Shown here: piece by piece, positions 12,085 to 22,649 of the stretch | How positions within the stretch are numbered: position 1 is the first letter of the stretch | Layout: the number at the start of each line of letters is the position of its first letter | NCBI RefSeq assembly: GCF_027579695.1 | Contig: NC_083587.1 | Location: 53,823,521-53,887,520, forward strand | Reading direction: 5' to 3' | Source: Neoarius graeffei | Taxonomy: Eukaryota; Chordata; Actinopteri; Siluriformes; Ariidae | DNA: 64,000 bases | The notes under the pieces: model-generated | Databases searched by the model: none | What the model was told of the DNA's origin: nothing | Seen by the model: the letters and a program-made list of their open reading frames with translations, nothing else | Made by a program: the position numbers and the translations under genes

Positions 12085-12558
12085 TAAAGCCGCTAGCGGC
12101 CTTGATGGGCCCTCGCACATGTGGTTCTGCAACCCAGGACATCCCACCACCCAACAAAACAGTCACATGTCATATATTCATCAAATGTTCAAAGGTGATG
12201 TGCATGTTGCAAATGCCATGACTGCTTGACGGATGAGAGATAGACAAAGACTGTAAGTGTGTGTGTGTGGTGTGAAAATGTAAATTTATATATGTACAAA
12301 ACTATACATGTGTCTCCTCCTGATCTCTATCTCACGCTGTAATCTTAAGTCATCTTAGCTTTCCTGTGTCTGCAGTGTGTGTGTGTGTGTGTGTGTACAT
12401 GCAGAGTTTTCATATGTCTGCAACAAAATGCACAATGATAGCAGGTCACTAATATATAGATTTAGGCACTGCCTAAAAGTGGAGCTCCCATCTGTTTCTG
12501 GGTTGTAGAATTTTCTTATATCCTAGCCAGTCTCTTTTGTTTTATTTCTTTACTGGCT

Positions 12559-13663
12559 AGCACTGGCCACTAGGCGGTGTGTATGACTGGTAATTACTAA
12601 CACTGGCCACTAGGCGGTGTGTATGACTGGTAATTACTAACACTGGCCACTAGGCGGTGTGTGACTGGTAATTACTAACACTGGCCACTAGGCGGTATGT
12701 GTGACTGGTAATTACTAACACTGGCCACTAGGCCAGTGTGTGACTGGTAATTACTAACACTGGCCACTAGGCGGTGTGTGTGACTGGTAATTACTAACAC
12801 TGGCCACTAGGCGGTGTGTGTGACTGGTAATTACTAACACTGGCCACTAGGCGGTGTGTGTGACTGGTAATTACTAACACTGGCCACTAGGCGGTGTGTG
12901 TGACTGGTAATTACTAACACTGGCCACTAGGCGGTGTGTGTGACTGGTAATTACTAACACTGGCCACTAGGCGGTGTGTGACTGGTAATTACTAACACTG
13001 GCCACTAGGCGGTGTGTGTGACTGGTAATTACTAACACTGGCCACTAGGCGGTGTGTGTGACTGGTAATTACTAACACTGGCCACTAGGCGGTGTGTGTG
13101 ACTGGTAATTACTAACACTGGCCGCTAGGCGGTGTGTGTGACTGGTAATTACTAACACTGGCCGCTAGGCGGTGTGTGACACTGGTAATTACTAACACTG
13201 GCCGCTAGGCGGTGTGTGACTGGTAATTACTAACACTGGCCGCTAGGCGGTGTGTGTGACTGGTAATTACTAACACTGGCCACTAGGCGGTGTGTGTGAC
13301 TGGTAATTACTAACACTGGCCACTAGGCGGTATGTGACTGGTAATTACTTAACACTGGCCACTAGGCGGTGTGTGTGACTGGTAATTACTAACACTGGCC
13401 ACTAGGCGGTGTGTGTGACTGGTAATTACTAACACTGGCCACTAGGCGGTGTGTGTGACTGGTAATTACTAACACTGGCCACTAGGCGGTGTGTGTGACT
13501 GGTAATTACGAACACTGGCCACTAGGCGGTGTGTGTGACTGGTAATTACTAACACTGGCCACTAGGCGGTGTGTTTGACTGGTAATTACTAACACTGGCC
13601 ACTAGGCGGTGTGTATGACTGGTAATTACTAACACTGACCACTAGGCGGTGTGTATGACTGGT
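12559..13663 (+). repeat. Minisatellite, 28 units of about 39 bp
   Basis: The unit is cactggccactaggcggtgt followed by gtgtgactggtaattactaa. I count 28 occurrences of the ggccRctaggc core, with period mostly 38-40 bp and variation mainly in the number of GT dinucleotides. Units 15-18 carry gccgct instead of gccact, and unit 5 has ggccag instead of ggcggt. The high similarity suggests recent expansion. Confidence 0.97.
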
Positions 13664-14188
13664 GGTACACGTACACGGACAAACCACAAAAAATCGACTC
13701 AATGGGTTTACTAATTTTTCTTAGGTATGGTGCTCCGCTGGAGCTCCACTATTATTGTGTGTGTCTGTTTGTCAGAGGGAGAGAGAGAGAGAGAGAAAGT
13801 GCGTGTGTGAGAGTGTGCTCATAGATGTTGCATGTGCATGTGAGTGCATACTTGAGTGTGTGTATGCATAAATATGCATATGACTGTGTATGAGTGTGCA
13901 CAAAATTGTACATGTTATATCATCAGACTCATGATATCCAATATTTTGTAAAGTTTCAGATCAATCCACCAATGAACTGAATATTTTTGCCTATTTCCTG
14001 CTTGGCCAGATGGTGGCGCTGTGCTAGGCATCTGAATTACACATGAGAATATCATCACAATCATAATGCACAATATTTTGTAAAGTGTCAGATCAATCAG
14101 TTAAGGCATTGCCAATTTCTGGCACATTTCCTGCTTGGCCAGGTGGTGGTGCTATAATAGGCAGGCCCATTGGGTGTCAGGTTATCAT

Positions 14189-14557
14189 CTCATCTCATCT
14201 CATTATCTCTAGCCGCTTAATCCTTCTACAGGGTCGCAGGCAAGCTGGAGCCTATCCCAGCTGACTACGGGCGAAAGGCGGGGTACACCCTGGACAAGTC
14301 GCCAGGTCATCACAGGGCTGACACATACAACCATTCACACTCACATTCACACCTACGGTCAATTTAGAGTCACCAGTTAACCTAACCTGCATGTCTTTGG
14401 ACTGTGGGGGAAACCGGAGCACCCGGAGGAAACCCACGCGGACACGGGGAGAACATGCAAACTCCACACAGAAAGGCCCTCGCCGGCCCCGGGGCTCGAA
14501 CCCAGGACCTTCTTGCTGTGAGGCGACAGCGCTAACCACTACACCACCGTGCCGCCC
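14189..14557 (-). mobile_element. SINE (DANA/mermaid-like)
   Basis: Full-length reverse copy with GAGATG tail and perfect 12-bp duplications tcaggttatcat at 14177-14188 and 14558-14569. Confidence 0.95.
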
Positions 14558-15307
14558 TCAGGTTATCATAATAATCATAATATCTATTGAAGTAAGAAAT
14601 GTCCGACCATACAGTCAATGCACTGTGGCTTTCTGACACGTTTCCTGTTTATGTGGCAAGATATTAAAATCATAAGGCCATTTCAACATATTACAAGATA
14701 TCAAAAATCCCTTTGCAATTTAATATCAGCGACATATTGGCATCACATATAACAAATTTCACATGAATCTCATGAACCGTCTAGGAGGAGCATGTTAAAA
14801 TTCATCATGTGTCAAAACACACATATTCAAAACCCTATTCTTTCCTTGGTCAGTTGGTGGCGCTATACCAGACAGGCCCATAATGGCTAAAGAGTATCAG
14901 AATCATATTACAAGACATCAAGTTCAACATTCAGCAATATCTTGGCATATTATATGTTATAATATTTCAACATATTACAAGATATCAAAAATCCCTTAGC
15001 AATTCAACTTCAGCAATATCTTGGCATCATGTTTGCCAAGTTTGACATGAATTTGATGAACCGTCTAGGAGGAGTACATTAGAAATGACCATGTGTAATT
15101 TCACTCCAAATGGCCTTATGACATCATCATTCCAAAGTTCTACCCATTAATTTCAATGGGAAATGGAAAAGGGGCGCTATGAAGTCCCTGGGCCATGCCT
15201 GGGGCCAAAAGTCTGTGACTGAGTAGCGATGACAATGACTGATGTGTGTATCGAATTTCATGAGTTTTCGTGCATTTGAAATGCCTCAAATAAGGCCAAA
15301 CGCGGCA

Positions 15308-15338
<31 letters not shown>

Positions 15339-15452
15339 CCTTCGAAAAACAATAGGGTCTTCACACCGTTCGGTGCTCGGGCCCTAATAATAATCCTTCG
15401 AAAAACAATAGGGTCTCGCACCGAACGGTGCTCGGGCCCTAATTACATTATA

Positions 15453-17067
15453 CAGTGCTCAGCATAAATAAGTACACCCCCTTTGAAAAGTAACATTTTA
15501 AACAATATCTCAATGAACACAAACAATTTCTAAAATGTTGAAAAGATAAAGTTTAATATAACATCTGTTTAACTTATAACGTGAAAGTAAGGTTAATAAT
15601 ATAACTTAGATTACACATTTTTCAGTTTTACTCAAATTAGGGTGGTGCAAAAATGAGTACACCCTACAACAAAAACTACTACATCTAGTGCTTTGTATGG
15701 CCTCCATGATTTTTAATGACAGCACCAAGTCTTCTAGGCATGGAATGAACAAGTTGGTGACATTTTGCAACATCAATCTTTTTCCATTCTTCAACAATGA
15801 CCTCTTTTAGTGGCTGGATGCTGGATGGAGAGTGATGCTCAACTTGTCTCTTCAGAATTCCCCAAAGAAAATAATTTCTTTACACCACAAAGGTGAAGGA
15901 TACAAGAAGATCAGCAAATTTTTACTTATCAGTCAGAATACTGTAGCTAAAGTGGTACAAAAATTTAAGAAAGATGGAATTGCAACCATCTCACAGAGAC
16001 GTCCAGGTCATCCATGGAAGTTAACACCTCGACAGGAGCGTCTTCTGATGAGAAGGTTGAAGAAAATCGGCATGCAAGTTCACTGGAGTTATCTAAAGAA
16101 GTAGAAAGCCAAACTGGGGTGACTATTTCCCGTCACACAATACGGCGTACACTGCAGAGGAATGGCATGCATGGATGCCGTCTGCGAAAGAAGCCTCTCC
16201 TAAAGCCCAGGCACAAAAAAGCCCGCCTAGAGTTTGCCAGGGCCCATGCTGACAAAGATGAAAACCACTGGGACTCTATACTCTGGAGTGATGAGACCAA
16301 GATAAATATTTTTGGAACTGATGGCTTCAAAACTGTATGGCGTCGCAAAGGTGAGGAATACAAAGAAAAATGCATGGTGCCTACAGTGAAACATGGTGGT
16401 GGCAGTGTCCTTATGTGGGGCTGCATGAGTGCTGCTGGTGTCGGGGAGCTGTATTTCATTGATGGCATCATGAATTCACAGATGTATTGCTCTATACTGA
16501 AAGAGAAGATGCTACCATCACTCCATGCCCTTGGTCGTCGTGCACTTTTCCAACATGACTAAACACACATCTAAGGCCACTGTTGGATTTGTGAAGAAGA
16601 ACAGGGTGAAAGTGATTCAGTGGCCAAGTATGTCTCCTGATCTGAACCCAATCGAACACCTATGGGGAATTCTGAAGAGACAAGTTGAGCATCACTCTCC
16701 ATCCAGCCACTAAAAGAGGTCATTGTTGAAGAATGGAAAAAGATTGATGTTGCAAAATGTCGCCAACTTGTTCATTCCATGCCTAGAAGACTTGGTGCTG
16801 TCATTAAAAATCATGGAGGCCATACAAAGCACTAGATGTAGTAGTTTTTGTTGTAGGGTGTACTCATTTTTGCACCACCCTAATTTGAGTAAAACTGAAA
16901 AATGTGTAATCTAAGTTATATTATTAACCTTACTTTCACGTTATAAGTTAAACAGATGTTATATTAAACTTTGTCTTTTCAACATTTTGGAAATTGTTTG
17001 TGTTCATTGAGATATTGTTTAAAATGTTACTTTTCAAATGGGGTGTACTTATTTATGCTGAGCACTG
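15453..17067 (+). mobile_element. Tc1/mariner element with inverted repeats of about 400 bp
   Basis: Ends cagtgctcagcataaataag / ttatttatgctgagcactg. The inverted repeats extend from 15453 to about 15863 and from about 16664 to 17067, far longer than the transposase binding ends alone, and include coding sequence for the transposase C-terminus. A TA flanks the left end. Confidence 0.93.
15832..16890 (+). pseudogene. DD34E Tc1-type transposase, frameshifted
   Basis: Three frames together carry a Tc1 transposase. They hold an N-terminal helix-turn-helix region ([20 protein letters not shown]), a second HTH with RRTLQRNGMHGCRLRKKP, WSDETKINIFG (first Asp), a glycine-rich VKHGGGSVLMWG block, FQHD (second Asp) and [11 protein letters not shown] (catalytic Glu). 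A frameshift lies near 16055. A small deletion right after the second Asp (16560) creates a stop. The first codons, from ATG 15832, come from the left inverted repeat, so the original N-terminus seems to have been replaced. Not functional. Confidence 0.9.
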
Positions 17068-17339
17068 TGTGTGTATATGTAATGCTTAATGACAATACAA
17101 TATTTTAACATTTTAAACACTTTATATTTCGGTTTTTTTTTGTTAAAAAAAAAACGAACGCCTGTATCGGGGACGCGTATTGCAAAGATGCTCCTCGTAA
17201 TGTTGCTCTTCAGACTCCTTCTGACAAGTGAGTCTGAGAAAACCACAGAGACAACGTTCGTTGCTGAAGAAAGTCTCTCAACTCTCTCTTTAGCCCTAAA
17301 GGGCAACGTTATTGGGAAACCTACCCCAGAACGGCAGGT
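17068..17339. other. intron sequence
   Basis: GT-rich start, then unclassified sequence. No gene seen. Confidence 0.4.
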
Positions 17340-18604
17340 GAAATTGTAAAACAGTGAAACAGGCGATAGGTTGAGCAAGGCACAAACAGGCTATCGTAGA
17401 CTTGGCAGGAACAAAGACGAGAAATAGGAAATCAGGGATCAGGAAACCAAACAAGGAAATAAGGCTCGGTAATGTGTCAGCAACGCAACTCAATACTTCG
17501 CAAAGTAAGTGTCTTTTCACAGTGTTTATATAGGTGCGCTGATTGTGCCTTAATCCTGTGCAGATGCGAGTTGTTTACAGCGTGCGCGAGAACCCCTGCT
17601 CAGACCACGCCCGAGAGTCTATCTGATGCACGCGCTAAGGCGTGCAGGTGTGACACTCTTGCATGAAATTAGTACAAAAATGAATGTAGATATAAATATC
17701 TTATGCCAAATTATTATATGTTACAAAAAAAAGAAAGAAAAAAAAATCAGAGTCCTCGTCTCCAACTGCCAAGTCCTAATGCAGCTAATGCACGAGTCTG
17801 AGTCATCAGTGCTCAAGTCCAAGTCGAGTCACGAGTCCTTAAAATTAGGGCATGAGTCAGACTTGAGTCTAAGGCTACGTTTACATTAGACCGTATCTGT
17901 CTCGTTTTCTTCGCGGATGCACTGTCCGTTTACATTAAACTGCCTGGAAACGCCGGGAAACGGGAATCCGCCAGCGTCCACGTATTCAATCCAGATCGTG
18001 TCAGCTCCGGTGCTGTGTAAACATTCAGAATACATGGATACGCTGTGCTGAGCTCTAGCTGGCGTCTCACTGGACAACGTCACTGTGACATCCACCTTCC
18101 TGATTCGCTGGCGTTGGTCATGTGACGCGACTGCTGAAAAACGGCGCGGACTTCCGCCTTGTATCACCTTTCATTAAAGCGTATAAAAGTATGAAAATAC
18201 TGCAAATACTGATGCAAATACTGCCCATTGTGTAGTTATGATTGTCTTTAGGCTTGCCATCCTTCCACTTGCAAGTGGTAAGTGATATGCGCTGGGATCA
18301 CACACACAGCGGCTCAGTCCCGAAAACACTGCTAGTGTGCTTCACTCGCGCGCTCTGTGAGCTGCGCAGGGCCGGAGTGCGCACCCTCCAGAGGGCACTC
18401 GCTGTTCAGGGCGGAGTGATTTGGAGCGCAGGATGCCTGCGGAGCCGAGCGTATCCGTGTATTGGTATTGTTGTGTGCACGCAAATCGTGTATTGGTGTT
18501 GCTGTGTGCACACTAATCGTTTAAAAAACGTTAATCTGATGATCCGCTGATACGGTCTAATGTAAACATGGGCTAAGTCCTGGACTCGAGTACTACAAGC
18601 CTGT
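17340..18604 (+). mobile_element. Right half of a gagtccaagtc MITE, interrupted by a family D MITE
   Basis: 17340-17872 matches the interior and right part of the 4581-5792 element. The last part, ctggactcgagtactacaag, reappears at 18585-18604. Between them lies the family D element (17877-18570). Confidence 0.75.
17877..18570 (+). mobile_element. MITE family D, copy 1
   Basis: Terminal inverted repeats gctacgtttacattagacc / ggtctaatgtaaacatgggc. Other copies lie at 43145-43717 and 55659-56355. Candidate short duplication TAAG on both sides. No transposase. Open frames inside are incidental. Confidence 0.8.
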
Positions 18605-18816
18605 CTCTTTCCATTAATGGCCGAGTAAAATGGAGCTGACAAACTAAATAGTAACAAATGGGCTACAGAAGTCACCTTGGTGGTAATTGCTTACTTCCAA
18701 AGTGACCTATAAAGTTTTATCTGATTAAAAAGTTCAGTGAATGCAGATATACAAGTGTACATTTTTGAGCCACAAAGCATATATTAAAATATAGATTTAA
18801 AGTCAAGGAATGGTAC
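18605..18816. other. intron sequence next to the NLLEK exon
   Basis: Contains the splice donor side of the intron. No other feature recognised. Confidence 0.5.
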
Positions 18817-18995
18817 CTGAGGTCTTGGACACTTTTCCCCAGTCTCTTCAGAAGGAACTTGAGGTCATCAGCAATGTCCTCATCATCATATTTCTGCTGG
18901 TCCAGATTCTCCAGTTGTTTCAGAACCTTGCACTGAATCATGGCCAAAGCATACTCCTGATGAGTCTCCCTCTCTGCAGACTTCTCCAGCAGGTT
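18817..18995 (-). CDS. atp6v1h: atp6v1h exon NLLEK..SVQDL
   Basis: This 179-bp exon encodes 59 residues, NLLEKSAERETHQEY through MIQCKVLKQLENL and the acidic stretch KYDDEDIADD to KSVQDL, plus two bases of a split Ser codon. The acceptor is tgtaacag and the donor gtacca. The acidic stretch lies near the linker between the N- and C-terminal domains of subunit H (established for the family). Confidence 0.95.
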
Positions 18996-19709
18996 CTGTT
19001 ACATATAAGAATATATTATGTGGACATGAGTGTTTTACTGGGAAATATGCCACTCGTATTTTTCATATGAGCTACATCCGGGACATGGAGACCCAAACGT
19101 GTGACATAAATCTCTATATGTCACTCGTGAGATTGATCGATGAATTGTTTTGAAAAATTTCGGTACTTTGTTTGTGAATGTGTCGATATTATAAAAAGAA
19201 AATCACACACTGGCTTGAAGATATGAAGTTTATCATCATCTTGCCACCATGTAATGTTCTTTATATTATATAGACATATCCACACAAAAAAATACACAAG
19301 TTAATCAAAAGAATTTTAATTTTGAACTGGTTTGCCATTTTGACAATGTCCGTCTAGTCAACAGGAAAACACTAGGAGTGACATCAGGACAAAGGACACT
19401 TTTTCGATGGAATAAAATCATGTATTCTATTCCCTTCTAGTGGGTTTATTCATTTGGTTTGATACCATGCAATGTTGTTAGCATATTGCTTATCCTATGT
19501 GTATTATGCCACTCTCCCCAATGGAGAATGAGTGTGCAACACTGTTACAATATTGCACGTTGTCAAGACAACATCATCACACGTTGGGGCTCATGTGAAT
19601 ATCCAATGACAAAACTTTTCTGCCGCATATGCACAGAACTGTTTCTTTGTCTGCTGGGAAAGAGAAAAGACAAGGGTAATACAGTACTACTGCTAGAATT
19701 AGCTATGCT
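18996..19709. other. intron sequence, nothing recognised
   Basis: AT-rich, unique-looking. Short open frames here have no recognisable protein features. Confidence 0.5.
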
Positions 19710-19722
19710 ATAATTAAGCGCT

Positions 19723-19856
19723 CAGCCCTGTGATGACCTGGTGACTTATCCAGGGTGTACCCCACCTTTCGCCCGTAGTCAGCTGGGATAGGCTCCAGCT
19801 TGCCTGCGACCCTGTAGAATAGGATAAAGCAGCTACAGATAATGAGATGAGATGAG
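19723..19856 (+). mobile_element. 5'-truncated SINE (DANA/mermaid-like)
   Basis: Only the 3' third (from cagccctgtgatgacctgg) with GAGATG tail is present. Perfect 13-bp duplications ataattaagcgct lie at 19710-19722 and 19857-19869, so the truncation happened during insertion. Confidence 0.95.
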
Positions 19857-20149
19857 ATAATTAAGCGCTAAATAAATACACTAAAAACTGAAACTAAAGA
19901 TGTGCTGAACACCTGAAAAGCTACCAGAACTTCATTATATAGTCTTCATACATATCTACAAGAGAAAAACACACCAAAGGATATTGAAAAACTGGAAAAG
20001 AGACACATCAGAGATGTAAAACTTCTGCACTAGCAAGTGACTGACAATTTGTAAACAAACGTGGCCGCCAGGTTTCCTTCATTAAAAGCAGAAGATTTAG
20101 AGATCTCTTGTACTTTAGACAGGTAGTTAGATGGGAGCCCTTCTCAAAA

Positions 20150-20700
20150 AAAAAAAAAAAAGAGGGGGCCCATCTCAGTCTGCCTAAATTTTTCCAAACC
20201 GTGTAGCACAATGTATTATGGTCTGATGAGAGAAAAGTGGAATTTTTGGGGCATAAAAGTTTTTGTTGTTTTTTTTTATGCAAAAACAATAGTGATACCC
20301 ACAGTGAAGCATGGTGTTGGTAGCATTAATGTTATGAAGCCACTTCTCTTCACCTTGGACTGGCTTTACTAAAGATAAAGGGAATCATGGATGGCTCCAA
20401 ATACCAATCTACTTCAGCACAAAATCTGCAAGCCTCTGTTAGACAGCTGAAGGTGAAGAAAATTTTCACCTTCCCGAATGATGGTGACATGAAACCCAAA
20501 TCAAAGCCAACAAAAAATGGCTTCAGATAAAAGATCAACATTTCAGAAATGGCCCAGTCACAGCCCGGATCTAAAGTCTACAGAAAACCTGTGGAACAAC
20601 TTTAAGAGGGCTGTGCATAGAAGATCCCATCATAATTTGATAGATCTGGAACATTTTTGCAAGGAAGAGTGGAATAAATTTCCCAAATCAAGATGTACAC
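20150..20700 (+). pseudogene. Tc1 transposase relic
   Basis: Degenerate pieces: MYYGLMRE (LWSDE-like), VIPTVKHGVGS and WPSHSPDLKSTENLWNNFKR (Glu region). Multiple frame changes. The 3' end is cut by a SINE. Confidence 0.75.
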
Positions 20701-20702
20701 AA

Positions 20703-21040
20703 GGGGCGGCACGGTGGTGTAGTGGTTAGCGCTGTCGCCTCACAGCAAGAAGGTCCGGGTTCGAGCCCTGTGGCCAGCGAGGGCCTTTCTGTGTGGAGTT
20801 TGCATGTTGTCCGTGTGGGTTTCCTCCGGGTGCTCCGGTTTCCCCCAAAGACATGCAGGTTAGGTTAACTGGTGACTCTAAATTGACCGTGAGTGTGAAT
20901 GGTTGTCTATGTGTCAGCCCTGTGATGACCTGGTGACTTGTCCAGGGTGTACCCCACCTTTCACCTGTAGTCAGCTGGGATAGGCTCCAGCTTGCCTGCG
21001 ACCCTGTAGAACAGGATAAAGCGGCTAGAGATAATGAGAT

Positions 21041-21043
<3 letters not shown>
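20703..21043 (+). mobile_element. SINE (DANA/mermaid-like)
   Basis: Full-length with a few internal deletions and a GAGATG tail that runs into a (TA)n tract at 21044-21076. Confidence 0.92.
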
Positions 21044-21076
<33 letters not shown>

Positions 21077-21077
<1 letters not shown>

Positions 21078-21549
21078 TCTATAAGGCAGTAGGCACAAAA
21101 ATGAAGCGCAATCCAAAAATGAAAAAATCTTTTTTAAAAAATCACAGAAGTAAAATATACCAAGTGTCTGTATTTTATATTATTCTACTCTTACCGCTTA
21201 CAGTTTTCGAAACTGAAACCTCCGAACCGAGGCTGACATACACACGCTGTCACCATGACCCAAACTCTTATTTCCCGGAAAGGGCCCAGCACTAGAGCTC
21301 AGTGGTCTCAATACTATTTTCGACAACTTCCCATAACTCGGAAGTGCGTCACATCTACATTACACATGGGACCACTGGCCGAAGAAGGCGAGCAAATGGG
21401 GACAACCTGGAGTATATTTTAAAACAGGAATGCACTTCCCTTTGGTAATAAGCATAAACACGTCTGAAAGCGATTTCTTTAGTCCATTTATTTTGAATGG
21501 TATACACTCACCGGTCATTTTAATCGGAACACCTGTATGCACATGCACA
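21077..21549. other. intron sequence, nothing recognised
   Basis: No gene or repeat family recognised, apart from accggtcattttaatcggaa (21510-21529), which resembles fish Tc1 ends. Confidence 0.4.
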
Positions 21550-21625
21550 GTGCACGATTGTTACACTCTTACAGCATGATGACACAGTGGCTACTGCCTC
21601 TATATGAGGCAGTAGCCACAATAAA
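21550..21625 (-). repeat. Hairpin-containing repeat, copy 2
   Basis: Perfect 14-bp arms gtggctactgcctc / gaggcagtagccac (21587-21600, 21606-21619) around a 5-nt loop. It corresponds inversely to 10086-10160. Confidence 0.6.
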
Positions 21626-22649
21626 ATTGTCTGTTTCTTCAAAATGTCATGTTGCCATGATGCAGCTATGAAATAAATAAATCATGTGTTCTCCACTACC
21701 GGATATGAACTTCACAATCGCCATGGTGATTTCTTTAGCCCGGACTACATAATATCTATGGATTGAATTGGGGGCCTTGTATCGAACGATATGATACAAC
21801 ACACTGAACTGCTTTTACAGTCACCATTCATTTCCTCAACCTCCAGCACATATTTTATCTTATGAGAAGAAGCCACAAGATGAAGAGATTGTGGCTGATT
21901 TTAAAAAGTGCTCCCTCCTGCTTTTTTGGGTCACAGTGGAACCTTTCCAATATTGAAAAAGGCTTTCAGAAAAGGTCCGTGATATGACAGTCCCACTTGA
22001 ACCGTGGCCGCATACAATCAAGTAAAGCAAGTACGGTAGCACCACTTCTCTTGTTTTTCTGACTCCAAAGCTACAGCAAAAGCAAATAACTTCTTCATGG
22101 TCATAGTCAAAGCAGTCTTTATTACCACTTATATTAAAGGAGAACTGAAGGCAAATTTATTATCATCAAAATTCTATTTATCCCATTTTATTAAATATAG
22201 GAATGTATTTTTGATAGCTATTTTGTTGCTGCTATAGCAAGTTAGGAGTGTTTGAAATATGCTATGTAATATATCAGTCCATATGTCAAAGCAATGGCGG
22301 TAAACGAGATTCGTTGAGACCTGTGCGAGACATCGTAGGACGGAAGTAAAATGTACAGCAGAAATCAAAGTGACCGACATCTGCCAGCGTTCCCCGTGTC
22401 TGAAATCACTCACTCATTCACTACTCCCTATATAGGGAATTACTATATAATGAGCTCATTGGTAAAATGGAGAAAAAAAAAAAAAAACGCTTTCGGACAC
22501 TAGTCCGTCGCGCTGGTATTTACGTCATTACTGTCGCACAATTAAAACGTGCCAGATCAGTCGGCTGGTGGGTTTTCAAAATAATAAATACACGCATGTA
22601 TTTTTGTGATAAATCCATATTATACTGGGCGTATTTCCTACATTAAATA

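Larger units (their letters stand above)
12085..15440 (+). repeat. Unclassified dispersed repeat, copy 2, carrying a minisatellite and a SINE
   Basis: Same start as copy 1 (aaagccgctagcggccttg). It ends twice with ccttcgaaaaacaatagggtc and ggtgctcgggccctaa (15339-15440). Inside are a 28-unit minisatellite (12559-13663), GT-rich tracts, three tggtggcgct-type motifs (about 14010, 14140, 14866) and a SINE (14189-14557). No intact coding frame, so it is non-autonomous or a decayed retroelement. Confidence 0.6.

Noticed and set aside
12559-13663. CRISPR array
   Set aside because: The 39-bp units are contiguous without unique spacers, and the DNA is vertebrate. It is a minisatellite.
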